A stretch of DNA of 64,000 nt, taken from the NCBI GenBank assembly GCA_035578155.1, contig JAPWDM010000061.1, positions 563,001-627,000 of the forward strand, in the 5' to 3' direction. This document shows, one piece after another, positions 1 to 12,103 of the stretch. Source of the stretch: Brachynemurus nebulosus (Eukaryota; Arthropoda; Insecta; Neuroptera; Myrmeleontidae). The position numbers and the translations under genes were made by a program. The notes under the pieces are model-generated. The model was not told where the DNA came from, did not search any database, and saw only the letters and a list, made by a program, of their open reading frames with translations. Within the stretch, counting starts at the first letter, position 1; each line of letters opens with the position of its first letter.

Positions 1-339
1 AACAAATATGGAATACCATAAAGTAACGCTCAAATCTATTAATACTATGTATATTAACACTTTCAGTCCCACGGCTTCGGCATCCGAAACCAAACAAAAC
101 TTCCCCAGAGGCCGACCGCGATCAATGATTAATTGATTAGCTGATTACTCATTATGTGTGCGATGTTTATCATGTTTATCATTCTTCATCACACGGATGT
201 GTTCCCATTCACACAAACACATACATACCAACAAACACTACTCTCTTGGTTTCTATGTATAAAAAATTTTAAGATAAACAAAAAATACATAAAAAATATA
301 ATTTATATTTTTAAATAAAATTGATTTGAATGCCAGTGT
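1..339. other. AT-rich flank, no gene seen
   Basis: I see no coding region or clear repeat here. There is a short run of CA-rich sequence (about 200-240) and A/T tracts up to the hAT-type element that begins at 348. Confidence 0.5.
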
Positions 340-347
340 ATAATTAT

Positions 348-1035
348 CAGAGGTGGGAACAAAAGGTCCCTAACAGAGTCGCCATATAAAATATTTTGTA
401 CTGGGGGGCTACGAATAGAACTGGAGGGCTGTCATAAAACGTAAAAATATTATCAATCTTTTTAAAAATCAGTTTTACGACGTTTTACTATTAATACCAC
501 ATCGTTAATGTTATTTTGTGTCTGTTTGTGTTTTTTAATTGCCAATATTATGAATCATTTTGCTTGTTATATGTACATATATATCTTTATATTTTTCTAA
601 TGCAAAAACAAAACCATGTTCAGTATTGTGAGCGACCTACTAGAGTGATACAATCTACTACTAAAATGAATTTTGTTTACGTTAAAGCAGGTATAAAGAA
701 GGTGACATGTACATATTATTAAAATAATCACAACGGAAATAGAGATATTGTTTACAATATAAATGTTTTGAATTCGCTTAAATTAATTTCTATTACAGTC
801 GACCACTTATTTATTCAACATTAATTTTTTTAAATTATTTTTAAAATTAAAATTATATATTATATTATGAAAAATGGGTAATTTTTAATTTTTACTGATT
901 TGTTCTTTAAAGCTTCCTTAGGCTAGTCATCAAATCCAGGGGAAAATCCTCAGCCTTGTAATAAAATTTATAGCCCCACAATTCAAAATATTTTATATGG
1001 CGATTCTGTTCGGGACCACTGTTCTCCCTACTCTG
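348..1035. mobile_element. hAT-type MITE, 688 bp
   Basis: The two ends form inverted repeats about 75 bp long: the left begins CAGAGGTGGGAAC and the right ends in the imperfect reverse complement, with a shared core (CGCCATATAAAATATTTTG on the left, 393-411 region). The element is flanked by the 8-bp direct repeat ATAATTAT at 340-347 and 1036-1043. An 8-bp duplication and a CAGNGGTGGG terminus are established hAT superfamily hallmarks. No transposase is encoded (the only frame over 60 codons lacks family features), so it is non-autonomous. The assignment to hAT rests on termini and duplication only. Confidence 0.85.
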
Positions 1036-1043
1036 ATAATTAT

Positions 1044-1903
1044 GTAGTATGTATGTATGTATCACGTAGTACGTCTGTTTACAGTTTTACACATACATAC
1101 GTGTGGAACTGTGTTGTGTGTTTGAATCATTTTATTTTATGTATTTGTTTATATAGTTTTTTTTTTTTAAATATTGCCGGCTTCCGGGGAAATTTACTAT
1201 GAAAGTGCTCGGGCCTCATAGTGTTAAATTAAAATCTTTATTTTTTTTTTATAATAAAAGAAACGAGTCATTTAAGTAAATATTCTTCATTCACAGACCG
1301 ACCACTATAATAATAGATAGATGCGTATAAAAGTTCAATACTATCAATATATAGTTAGCTTTTGAGAAACCATGCTCACTGTATGCGTGTTTAAAAGGAA
1401 ATATATGTCTTCTAGGAAGAAATTTAAAATTCTGAATCTATGAGTAAAAAAAAAACGCTGATATTTTTTTAAATTTAAGCGGAATCAACAAACTCAGGAT
1501 CAGTTGCAGACATGACTAGGCCTATAAAATAGCTCTATTCAACAGCGATAGAGTTACACGGTAAGGCAATAATACGGGTACGCAAGGTCATATTCTTTAA
1601 ATGCACCTAACTTTGTAAATAATGTCTCGATTCATATAAAAATTTGTGGAAATATTCTAAATATAATTTACTCAATAACGCCCTTAAAGGTCCCTTGAAT
1701 ATTTTCAGCGACTTTTCTAATCAAATTGTAACATTAAATGAGACTGAATTCTATGCGGTATCAATGTATTTACGAATCGATTTAAAATTGCATCCAACTG
1801 TTCTGTGATCGAATAATATTTACTCTTGGAGACATTTCACTGCGCACTGAAACGCTGAGCTGTCCTCAAGCGCGATTTTTGAAGTTGTACCTGCAGTGAG
1901 TAG
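1044..1903. other. Unannotated AT-rich stretch
   Basis: No supported gene. It contains GTAT-type short repeats near 1045-1060 and long T tracts near 1155 and 1240. Confidence 0.4.
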
Positions 1904-1905
1904 TA

Positions 1906-2120
1906 CAGTCGTCACTCAAGTTACTGACGATTTAACTTATTGATAATGATCGTAGTTTACTTCAACTTATAGACAAACCATACGTATGTACGCATTGCCA
2001 CACTACCACACAGCACGTATGACCTTGGGTACATGTGTATGGTTGTCTATAACTGGAGATAAACTACGATCGTCGATCGTTGTCAATAAGTTAAATCGTT
2101 AATAACTTGAGTTGCAACTG
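1906..2120. mobile_element. TA-flanked hairpin MITE (Tc1/mariner type)
   Basis: An imperfect palindrome: the arm at 1906-1985 is repeated in reverse complement at 2037-2120, with about 50 bp between. Ends are CAGT(C/T)G and the element is bounded by TA at 1904-1905 and 2121-2122. TA duplication with CAGT ends is typical of Tc1/mariner-derived MITEs. No coding capacity. Confidence 0.8.
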
Positions 2121-2214
2121 TATTGAAATTTTCATTAATCACCTTGTCTTTACGGGCAAATATGTTAGAATAAAATGTTAAGGGATATTTATATGCTGGC
2201 TATGTTTATTTAAC

Positions 2215-3620
2215 ACATACTATCAAAATGGGTCAAATTTTTGGCAAATTTTGGATCCAACCCAAGCTTTAAGGGGGTGGTAGCAAAACAATCGAAATTT
2301 TCCAAACCAGTTGGAAATAATGTTTCGGTCAATTATCTACACCATATCCAAAATTCAGCTTCCTAGGATGATTTGGAGGGAGTAGAGGGGGAAAAAATTA
2401 TTTTGGCTAATCGCCCACAGCCCCCCAGAATTAACGTAGAGGGTTGAAATTCGGTATGTTGATAGAATTCGCACCTAGGGTCTGTTTTTCGGAGGTCTTA
2501 ACATTTTACCCCCGCCTCCACCATTTTTAAGCTACAATTTCATGCTTTTTCGACGTTTTCGAAGTTTGTACCACTCACACAGGTCACCCAAATAAACCTA
2601 GAGGACTGAAATTTTGTATTCGGATTGAGTTAGTATCAAGGGGGTGCCTTTTGGGGGTCTCAAATTTTAACCCTTACCCCCACCCTTTCCTACACCATTT
2701 TTATACCAAAAAGTACATGATTTTTCTTGTTTCTTAACAGTTTCGTTCAGGTCAAAATCTCCTCAAATAAACCTAGAGGACTGAAATTTTGTGTACAGGT
2801 TAAGTTAACAGCCAGCCACTGCTTTTTGGAGGTTTCAACTTTTAGCCTTTACCCCCACGATTTTTACGGCAATATTTCTTTGATTTTTTTCCTTTCTTTC
2901 CAACACGTCTGAAGACTCTCTAAGGAAACCTAGAGGGCTGAAATTTTGTACGTGTATTGAATTAGTATCCAACTAGTGCCTTTTAGGGTTTCCACATTAC
3001 TTTTTCCCCCACTTCTCCCATTTTGCATCGGAATTCAATGGTATTGCTAAATGTGTTTTAAATGCTTTATTTTTATTCTAATACAAGTAGGCGTATAGTA
3101 ATTTTAAAAATTTAAAAAAAAAAATGAACTTTTCATAACAAAAGAAATACATAAATATTAAGTAATTGAAAAATGTTATAAGTCACTGTTTATTTATAAA
3201 GTAGGAATTTTGGATTTTTATTTGTAAAATAGAAATTTTGGATTTTTTTTAAAGCAAAAATATCTTCATAAAGGCTTTCCAGTTTAGTATTTAAGGTCCT
3301 TTTTTAATATTTAAAAATAAAACACAAAGGCAGTTGGCGGATAAGCATGGGTAGGAATGCCCTCGTACGAATTGTGTTGGCTTTTTTCCTGCTAACTGCT
3401 ATCGGCACAAAATTGAAATTTACTGAGATTCAGCCCTTAAAAACTTAAAAGCTTTTTGAAAGCCCCGATCAGCCGGACACTCATCATCAGTTTTGAAATC
3501 ACCAAAATGACAAATCGCTTGTACATTTTCAATCACATTTCGTTTGTGGACATTCAATACCCAAGATGAAGGGAAAAATTCGACTTCCGTGATGGGGTCC
3601 CGCTGCTCACGGCCTTTTTT
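2215..3620 (+). mobile_element. Family B HINE-like element, copy 1 (5' truncated)
   Basis: Homologous to 52135-53814 and 62347-63135 in this window. It lacks the TA microsatellite and start seen in copy 2, beginning in the block that reads ACTATCAAAATGGGTC. The core has three or four diverged units of roughly 120-130 bp, each recognisable by AATAAACCTAGAGG followed by CTGAAATTTTGT (about 2590, 2765, 2925). The 3' end has GAAAAATTCG (3573-3582), the reverse complement of the family's start, and then a perfect 6-bp stem CCGTGA (3587-3592) with TCACGG (3607-3612). I infer a Helentron-associated non-autonomous element. Confidence 0.7.
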
Positions 3621-3625
3621 GTTTT

Positions 3626-5036
3626 TTGTTATATACTAGCTTTCTCCACAACTTTGTCCGCGTGTAGTCATCAATCCTCCTTCTGAAACAATTGTGTAGC
3701 TATCATTAGAAAAAGTATTCAGTAACGTTGAGACACAATTATCATTTGTAGGTAAGGTATTGAGAGATTTTTTCAATAATGTATATAAATTTTCGAAGTA
3801 ACCCTTGTGATTATTTCTGTCCTTTTGTGGCAATGGTAAAAAGAGAAGTTTTGTACGAAACTAATATACAAGTTTATTTTGTATTTTTATAAACTTAGTC
3901 CAAGGACACTACAAGTTGTGCAAATTTAAGATTTTTATCATCAGGCCCATCAGAGATATAAAAGCTCAAAGTTCCGAAATTTATACAAAAGTCAGTTTGT
4001 GGAAAGCAGAAATAAAGGGATACAAGTTTTTCAATTGAAATTTTTTTAACTAACTGTACCCATATACAGCCACGAGTGTTTCCATAAAAAATTCTTCTAT
4101 GAGAAAAAAATGTTCAAAAAATTGATTTCGCTTAGTTTGGATATCCAACTTTAGGTGAAGTTTTCTTGTGGGAGAGAGGAAAATAGGCCAAATATATACA
4201 AACTTAAAGTAAAGAGAGATTTGTTACCTTCAAAACATTTTTTACAGCAACCTTTTAGGGCGAACGGTTTATGAAATATGTGCATTGGCGTAAAAGGCTG
4301 CAAACACAAAAATCAGCGCGACTAGGTAAACAGTAATTGTTGCCACGTTTAAACAGTTTCAGATATTTTTTTTTTAAGAATTGTTTTTGCTACTTCAATA
4401 CGGTAGAAATATTCGGGGAGGTTTTATTTTGGATTATATTGGCCTATTTCATATGGACTGGCCTTTTATTTGTGAATTTTGTCAGGTAAAATAGTTCTGA
4501 AATATTTGATTCGTACTGTGCGGAGCGACCCTAAAACCTTCAGATAAACCCATTCGTTTTTATATTTAAAAAAAAAAATTTCCAAATAATGTAGTAGTTG
4601 CTATTTCTTTCGTTTTATTTTCTAAGTATATAACACAACTATATTACCATTGTGGCAGTATATAGGATTATCCAACAATTATTTTAATTGTTTCCTTATT
4701 TCAGTTCAAACTTAAGTGTACGATAATCTCCGCGGCATCTCTTTAATATGTTGTAACGATAAGTTACCGTTAAGAAAAGGCTTGTATTAAAAATAAGTGT
4801 GTATTATATAATACAGAATAACTAACTAATACCTACCGAATGAAGATTTTGTAATTAAAAATAATTTGGTAAATTTTAATCTTAAATTGTACTATTAAAT
4901 TTTATCAATTTTTCATTAAACATTTAAAAATTAATCTGAATATAAAAAGTAAAGATATCAATTCAAAATAAAAATGATTTAATAATTTATTAGATTATTA
5001 AATTAATTTGTTAATAGTCTAATATATGTGAACAAC
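3626..5036. other. Unannotated AT-rich stretch
   Basis: No gene supported. Around 3640-3670 a short piece (ACTTTGTCCGCGTGTAG) weakly resembles the head of repeat family C. The rest is low-complexity A/T sequence. Confidence 0.4.
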
Positions 5037-5038
5037 TA

Positions 5039-5181
5039 AAGTTGGTCTGTCGTCATGCAATAAATGAAACAAAATTAGACGGACCAAGTTTACTGTCTCT
5101 TTTTTTGTTATTTTTATATTAGATTAGCTTAATATCGTACATCTAATTTTGCTTCGTTTCTTAATGACGTCAGACCAACTT
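5039..5181. mobile_element. TA-flanked hairpin MITE, 143 bp
   Basis: Arms of about 40 bp begin AAGTTGGTCTG and end CAGACCAACTT, are imperfect reverse complements, and are separated by about 60 bp of AT-rich sequence. TA dinucleotides bound both ends (5037-5038, 5182-5183). It is non-coding and probably a Tc1/mariner-derived MITE. Confidence 0.75.
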
Positions 5182-5183
5182 TA

Positions 5184-7224
5184 ATTAATTTGACTTAAAG
5201 CCAATATACATTGATATACCCTTGCGACCTTAGTTTCCGTATTTTAGATTCAGTGTGTTTCAGTCAAAAACGTAAGAATAACTCGCTCTTGGCCGAATTT
5301 TTATAAACAAATTAGGAATGATTTTTGCTTCGATTTTCAGAAATTGTTTCCAAACATGGACCATTTATCGATAAGTCAATATATTTTTTTAAAAATCATG
5401 TGTACCGCCTTCGTAAAATTAATGTAAATTATAAAAGTTTTTTTAATAAAATTTGTGCCAGTCGAAGTCTAGGTACTTAGACACATATTTGTAAAGCAAA
5501 TAAATCAATGTTACAAAAAATTTTTTTATTGAAACATATTTATTATAAAAAAAAAATTTAGAGCAAGTAAAAGCCATATACTTGAGAGTTACACTCCTTG
5601 ACGTATAAGAATATTTACTCAAAAATTTGTAGATGGTACATATTTGAGCGTAAATAAATAAGAAAGTGACGAATATAATAAAATAGATTGTCAGTATATA
5701 AAAAGAGAATATCGTAACTTAAAAATCCGTTTACATCTGTGACACGTTCCTCGAAAAGAATAGTACTCGTCAATTACAAGAGTGTCAATAATCGACATGT
5801 TTACCAAATTTATTTGCCTTTTTTTACATACAAATAATATGTATGTATATGCTAACACACATGTACAGAGTGATTTCGTTCGAGTTCTGAGATTTGTTCT
5901 GTAAAATTGGCATTTTTTTTTTTTTAAATTTTTCTTATATATCCTTTCCAATCTGCCCGACAATAGTGGCCTTGCCAGCAGTTGCGTTACTGTAGATATT
6001 GCTCCTTGTGACTTCAACGTATGGAACACTTCTCATCTGTTCCCAAGAGCTTCCACAAGGTGAAGGTACCATCGAAGAAGATTTGCTCTTATTCGACGCT
6101 AAAAATATTAAATCGGATCACTACCGTAAACTGGGATAAATTTGAGACTAGTGGGATAACTTTAAAACGAAACAAGATTTTTAGCTTTTGAATATCCAAT
6201 TAATCATACGTCCTTCCAATTTTCTAGAAAACACCACTATTATACTGTATTATAGGTGTCTCTATCTAGTGGCGCTTATCTGAAGTTGTGATTGCACTAA
6301 TATCCAGAGAGGAGATTTGGTTTCAGACCTCAGTTTTACAATTTTTTTATTTCGTTGAAAACTTTCATACGCTTACGAGAAATTGCAAATACTTCACTAC
6401 TGGCAGGTATGAATTTTGATGAGTGGATGTTTTGACAAAAATTTTCGGTGTTATTGACATTTTTAATTATTTTATTTTATTTTGTAACCTCAGAAATATA
6501 AATATTTAACACTTGATGGGATAATATTATGTCTTCGTCAAAGTTGAAAAAAGTCTGCGATAGCCTGACCAAAGATCCTGCCAACTTCATCTCTGTGTTC
6601 TGTAAATCGGAAATTTACCTTACTGATAGATAGTTAGTCTTAAAACGGTTGCCCTCTGGAGGTCAAGATGAATTTATTTCTACCATGTGAGTTGTCAAAA
6701 TTGTCCATATAAACATTCCATGAAATCAGTTAACAGCAAAAAAGCCTGTAGGTATTTAATATGTTACCATGTTTAATTTTTATCTTGGGGATCCTAAAAA
6801 CTGCGCCTATATTTTAATAGAGGAATTAACAATTAATGCAAAATCTCCATTTAAGCCAGTTAATTCAACAAGTTTTTATTTTAGCTATCAAAAATTGTAA
6901 AAAGTGTCCGAAAGTAGCCCCTGTCTACAGCACTTCAAACAGGATCGTAAAAAATTACAACCTTTAAACCGGAAGACACAAAATGTTATCTATTTTATAG
7001 ATTTTTCTAGTAAGTCTTCAAATAACTTATATTTGGTCATCTTTTCGTAAAATTCTCAACAAATAAAAATTTAAATTTTTTGCGTAAATGTTTGGTAACA
7101 AGTAGACATCTTTTTATGATTGCAGGCATCAATTTTATTGTGATTTTCTGTACAAAAAATGAGTCATTCATTTTCCAAAAATTGTTTACACACCCACTAA
7201 AACAGTAATATAATAAAGAAAGAA
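5184..7224. other. Unannotated stretch, no supported gene
   Basis: A minus-strand frame of 112 codons at 5691-6029 has no recognisable domain and runs through low-complexity sequence, so it is not called. A short plus-strand frame near 6529-6633 is also left uncalled. Otherwise AT-rich unique-looking DNA. Confidence 0.4.
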
Positions 7225-7234
7225 AACTTGTTTG

Positions 7235-8110
7235 TATGTCCGAAGTAAACTCAAAAAGTACTGAACTGATTATAAAAATTTTTTCACTGTTAGAAAGTTA
7301 AACTATTTCAGATTAATACAGGATATGCTATACGAGGTCCCCTAAACTCTAGAGACCCCAAAAGCGCCTAAAGTGAACCACCAAATCAATTTCAAAAAAT
7401 TTTTTAATTCAGAATTAAACTGTTCCAAATTGACACCAGCTATGTTGTATTATCTATCAAGGCCCTGCGGAAAAGTTCCAAAATTAACTACCAAACCAAT
7501 TTTGAAAATTTGTTACTATTAGGCTAACATAGGCTATATTTCATTAGGTCTCATTAGAATTCTGAAAAATTCTTCTCAAATACTATTAAATTAAGCGAGA
7601 AGTTAAGGTGAAGTCAAAATTGTCCGTCAGGGTGTTAGAAACCTAAAAAGAGTTTAAAATAAACAGCAAAACGGTACTTGGACAGTAAGATCATATTGAT
7701 TATGGACCCCTTGGTAGTAAGGTAATAGTGATTGTTGATCACCGAGTAGAAAGATTACAGTGATTATGAGCCACTTGGTAGTAAGATAATAGTGATTGTT
7801 GACCACTGAGTAGTAAGATTACAGTGATTATGGGTCACTGAGTAGTAAGGTCATTGTGACTGTGGATCACTGAGTAGCAAGATTACAGTGATTATGGACA
7901 ACTAAGTAGTAAGTAGTAAAGTTATAGTGATTAAGTATTATTAAAATCGCAAAATAAATTTTGATCCTTTGTAACGTTAGAGAGGAATGATAATTTATAT
8001 TGCCTTTTTTGGTTATTATTCATATATGCTTATGTATCAATCCCTTACCAGCTACTGATCCTCCCTTTCAGAATGGACGGGAATGGGACAAAAAAATTCC
8101 TTGAGGCAAT
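7235..8110 (-). mobile_element. Repeat family C, copy 1 (minus)
   Basis: Reverse-complement counterpart of the copies at 32815-33560 and 59300-59945. From right to left it has a block around GAATGGACGGGAATGGGAC, a 32-bp minisatellite, a block with AAAGAGTTTAAAATAAACAGC, and a diverged version of the 120-bp module found in family A (TTTTTTCACTGTTAGAAAG near 7280). Non-coding. Its superfamily is not established; the shared module suggests kinship with the HINE-like families. Confidence 0.6.
7686..7935 (-). repeat. 32-bp minisatellite, about 8 copies
   Basis: Tandem units of about 32 bp alternate between versions of GTAAGATTACAGTGATTATG and GGNCACTGAGTA. The same array occurs on the opposite strand in the other two family C copies, so it is an internal part of that element rather than an independent satellite. 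Confidence 0.8.
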
Positions 8111-8955
8111 ATCGCTACTTTAGAATATTTTAACAGGAGAAATGTAATTGAACCCATAATTCAAATATTTTTGACAGATAAAACCGGGGGCCCCAGCTAT
8201 AAAATATAAAGTGTATAAAGAAGATTATATAAAAAACCAAAATGAAAACAAAATAGATACTCGAGCGAAGTCAGGATGGGCTGCTATAGTAACCAATAAA
8301 TTAACATTTTGTTTGGTACTAATGAGTACCATTTTTAAAGAGTTTTCCAATTGTAGGGGCATTAGAAGTGTTCTTGTACAATTAACAAAAGGAGGGTTGT
8401 GGTGGCTTGAAGCTAAAGGGTTATTACTGAATGTTATCATATGGGTCACAATAGTACCTCCATACGCGTTCTAGAAATGGTTTCGAGATATTTTCATTAA
8501 CAGTTATAATTCCAAAAATATGAAGTCTGGCTTACTTTCAGATTAACATCCTGTATATTTGTGTGTAGATATACTGTATATTGTAATAAAAAATCTAAAC
8601 ACGACTTACATTCATATGTAATGTTTATTTTCTTTTATTCAGCACGCATGCAAATAAAGCAATGAATAAAGGAGGATGGACGGTCCCGCTGGGATTTATA
8701 TATAACAATTTATTTTGATGGAATAGAAATACAACCTAAAGAATTGTTTATTCTTATCCATGCCATGCTTGTACTTACACTAACTGTGATCGTATGTATA
8801 TACTAATATAAACAGCATGATTCGATTTTCTACGATCAGTGTCTCTATAATTTGCTTGTCAGCTTAGAAGTATATTGCAAACATTCGATTATAAAGGGTG
8901 TTTTACCATAAATCAAAATCAACAGAATGGTACCAATCGTAACATGCATCTCTTT
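8111..8955. other. Unannotated stretch
   Basis: Overlapping frames on both strands at 8211-8474 have no recognisable features and I do not call them. No repeat structure stands out. Confidence 0.35.
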
Positions 8956-9012
8956 TAGTGAATTTTCGAATCGAAAATTCAGCTATTACAGTCTCTGTCA
9001 TGATGCGACTAA
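8956..9012 (+). mobile_element. Family A 5'-end fragment
   Basis: Begins TAGTGAATTTTCG and continues with GAAAATTCAGCTATTACAG, a diverged version of the family A start (compare 63136). It stops at about 9012, where another repeat takes over. Confidence 0.55.
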
Positions 9013-9344
9013 CAAGGAAACGTATCCAACTGTATCTCTCGATTTTTTTGAAACTTTGGCGGATTGTAGATCTTATTAAAACTAATCACGAGCCATAATT
9101 CGTTCGTGCCCGTAAGCGGTTTAAGGAGGTGAAACTCACGCCTGAAAATTTGAGTTTTTTTTAATTTTCTTAAATATCTTGCAAATGGTAAGAGCTTTGA
9201 TAGGAGAACTATATATGTTTGTAAATGGCACTTTAAGGTGTTTATTATGATACCAAAATTAAAGTTATAAAATAATTGGGGTTTCATTCCCCACCCCAAC
9301 CCCTAATTTTACTAGATATTTTTTGGTAAGAGGAGGCTGTTATG
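9013..9344 (+). repeat. Interspersed repeat, partner at 11862-12103
   Basis: Shares blocks with 11862-12103 in reverse orientation, including GCTCGTGATTAG-type sequence, GGTGGGGGATGAAACCC-type sequence and GGTACCAAAATTAAAG-type sequence. Both copies abut family A fragments, so this is probably an element that inserted into family A or a variable part of it. Non-coding; class unknown. Confidence 0.6.
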
Positions 9345-9847
9345 TGTAAATAAAAGAATTTTTAATTAATATATTTTACGTCACACCAGTTTATTTGCTT
9401 TTTCATAAATACACTCTTTGCTACTATTAATTTCGGAAAAATTTTAACTTTTTGATTTAATAATGAGCAAAAATATGGTCAAAGAATCTCGGATTTTAGT
9501 AACGAAGTGTTACAAACTTGCGATATACTTTAAAGTACATAATTTAGAAGGAAAAATACACTGACCCCCCTCCCTCTCTCATGCTTTACCGATATCTATA
9601 CTTACATATTTATTTTAATTTATCTATACAATTGTCAATATTTTAACCTCTAGATGTCTAAGGATTTCGACTCTGGAAACAATTCAGCAGAGTAGTTTCG
9701 GATAGTGTAATTCCAAATGATGATATCAATTTACATCGCCGTAACAATATTCCTAAACTTCAATCCCTAGCTCGCAATTAGTTTTCGTCGCCTCGTTTTC
9801 AAAATTTGTTCAAATATGGATGGTATAAAAGTGTATATATTGACTAA
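9345..9847. other. Unannotated stretch
   Basis: AT-rich, no supported gene or repeat. Confidence 0.35.
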
Positions 9848-10024
9848 CGACCAGAAAGATTTGAAAATTCTGTAACATATTGCTTTTTCAAAGGAGAAAG
9901 AGAAGCACCAAAGTGTAGTGTATGTGCTACACCCGTTTTTATAAGATGTGCTCGGTGTGGACAATATTTTTGTTTTGAACATTTTTTTGAACAATATCAT
10001 TATTGTGTAGATTACAAACCTTAA
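9848..10024 (+). pseudogene. Zinc-binding C-terminal remnant, transposase-like
   Basis: A frame of 58 codons, open from a stop at 9845 to TAA at 10022, has a compact cysteine pattern: CSVC, then CARC, then CFEHF, then YHYC (C-x2-C, C-x2-C, C-x2-H, H-x-C). Such cross-braced zinc-binding tails are found at the end of several transposase-derived proteins. I cannot name the family. No start codon or upstream domain is in frame (the first methionine nearby is in another frame), so this is a fragment of a decayed gene. It lies directly before the family C head fragment at 10031. Confidence 0.45.
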
Positions 10025-10030
10025 TATATT

Positions 10031-10200
10031 GACAACTAGCTGCGACCCGCGGTTTCACTCGCATAAAATTATCTGAATTATAGGTAAAATTTATAAATCA
10101 ATTCAATCATATATTCCAAAATTTGTGCAAAATCAACTATTTATAGCACTTGACCCTATTCGCCCAATGACTCTAACATAACTATCTTCATATTTTATTA
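10031..10200 (+). mobile_element. Family C head fragment
   Basis: Starts CTGCGACCCGCGGTTTCAC and continues with ATTCCAAAATTTGTGC and a block ending near AATGACTCTAACATAAC. The same series is seen at 32830-32995 and 59310-59465, where the rest of family C follows. Here it ends without the minisatellite. Confidence 0.6.
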
Positions 10201-11766
10201 GCATGGCTAATTTCTGCACCATAAGAACTTAGCATAGGCACCAATACCAGCAGTTTTAGAATTGTTTCTATTTTAGGCCCTTCAAGGCACCAAGGCCCCG
10301 GGAAACCATTTTAAGACACTTTCATCTTTCACAGAGATCTCAACATGTTATCACTTAGAGAAAGTGCACACTTGGCGCACCTCGACTAGCCTGGTAGAGC
10401 TGGGGGGTAATGGGTTATATCCTCGAAGAGACTTAAATCCTTACTATATAAAAAAATTTAACTAAACTAAGTTGAGCGCCACCATATTTTATCTGAGAAA
10501 AATATGGAAAAAGACAATTTATTTAGCTGAAAAAAAAACAAGTGAGAGACAGGAACAAATGAAGTGCAGAACAAATGAATTATTATTGATGATCGGTTTG
10601 TTTCATACAATCATTGAGCGATATTATCGGAATATGCGTACAATTACTGATTATAGAAAATCTGTATAATACAAGGTGTGTAAATTTATTATATTCCAAT
10701 CAGAACAAAAACCTATTTGATATAACTCAACATTCAATTAAGTGAAACGACCTTAAAGACGATTACTAAATTCAATGAATGATCATTGACAACGGCCTGA
10801 ACGCCCAATATGCAAATGTCAAAGTAATTTTTGTTCACTTAATAGAATGTGTGATACTCAATGAAATTTATTAATTTGTAATTTTTTTTATTTTCAATTA
10901 ACGTATTTCTTTCCCTTTTTAGGTAATTATAGGCCGGCTATTAAAATATTTCTAAACTACTAAAATTGAAATAATCGAATTTAACCTAATTAAGGAAAGA
11001 ACTGGTAACGGAGGTCGGCGCGGTACACGTAAATATTCACGTGAATAGTATGACGTTTATAATTGGAAAACTTACTACTGCACGGACGTCCGTTACGTTC
11101 CCGTACTTAAAATTTACAAATATCAACAACAAAAAAATAACTATAATCAGCAACAAGCATTTAACTATGAAAATAACGACACAACGTTTAACAAGTTTTT
11201 ATTATGTATTTTTTTTTTTTAGGTAAATGTACTCACTCAGTGTTCACTATGAAAGTGATACAAGTTGTTTCTTTGCGTATACGTATGCGTACTTTGTCTC
11301 GTTTTTTTGTTGGTAACAGTAAATAGGATTAATGATTTACAGAACCAATAATAGCAAATAATTTATTAAATTTGAGAAAATTTAGATCAGAAACACTCAA
11401 GTGACAATTATCAGTAGAAACAAACAGTATCTATAAATAAATATTTTAGTAGTAACCACTGCTATTTAATTTTTAAAATTACAAGAATTATTTTTTTCCA
11501 AACACTTAGCAACTATTTAAAATTTATATGATTTTTTTAATAAATTCATAGATTGCTGTACACAGTAATTAAAAATTGATATTTTACGGTTTTTCCTAAA
11601 TTTCGAAGGTTAGAAAAAAAATTTTACAAAACCCTTCCTTAGCGAGCGCCTACGACTCAATAGGGACCTACTTGCCGAGCTTTAAGTTTGTAGGTATTAT
11701 AGTTCTGGAGATTTTGTGATAGATGAGTGAGTGAATGAATGAGTGATTGAATGAGCTGTATTTGGC

Positions 11767-11776
<10 letters not shown>
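10201..11776. other. Unannotated stretch with a TE-like tail at 11620-11776
   Basis: No gene is supported. A weak inverted repeat (ATTAAGTGAA at about 10738, TTCACTTAAT at about 10834) may be a decayed MITE. The last 150 bp (AGCGAGCGCCTACGACTC, then GAGTGAGTGAATGAATGAG) has the composition of a transposon tail and runs into the TA tract at 11777. Confidence 0.4.

Positions 11777-11855
<79 letters not shown>
11777..11855. repeat. (TA)n microsatellite
   Basis: About 78 bp of near-perfect TA repeats. Confidence 0.95.
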
Positions 11856-11858
<3 letters not shown>

Positions 11859-11861
11859 GAT

Positions 11862-12103
11862 AACAGCCTTCTCTTTTACCAAAAAATACCTGATAAAATT
11901 AGTGGTTGTGGTGGGGGATGAAACCCAATGTTTTTATAACTTTAATTTTGGTATTATAATAGACCGTGTTTCCCCCCTTAAACCGCTTATGGGCACGAAC
12001 GAAATATGGCTCGTGATTAGCTGTAATAAGATCTGGATTCCACCAAAGTTTCATAGATATATGAAGAGATAGAGTTGGTCACCTTTCCTTGTAAGACAGA
12101 AAT
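11862..12103 (-). repeat. Interspersed repeat, inverted partner of 9013-9344
   Basis: Reverse-complement relative of 9013-9344, ending CCTTTCCTTG where family A sequence resumes. The two copies form a large inverted pair about 2.5 kb apart. Confidence 0.6.

Noticed and set aside
5280..5320. Possible family B start near TTGGCCGAATTTTTATA
   Set aside because: Only the first dozen bases match; neither the downstream block nor a TA tract follows.
5691..6029. 112-codon minus-strand frame
   Set aside because: Crosses a T10 tract and has no recognisable domain or codon bias.
6529..6633. Short plus-strand frame beginning MSSSKLKKVCD
   Set aside because: Only 34 codons; reminiscent of a transposon zinc-finger start but with no downstream support.
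7686..7935. CRISPR-like array (32-bp repeats; also the 120-bp array at 55970)
   Set aside because: The units are contiguous with no unique spacers, in a eukaryotic context, and recur inside dispersed elements.
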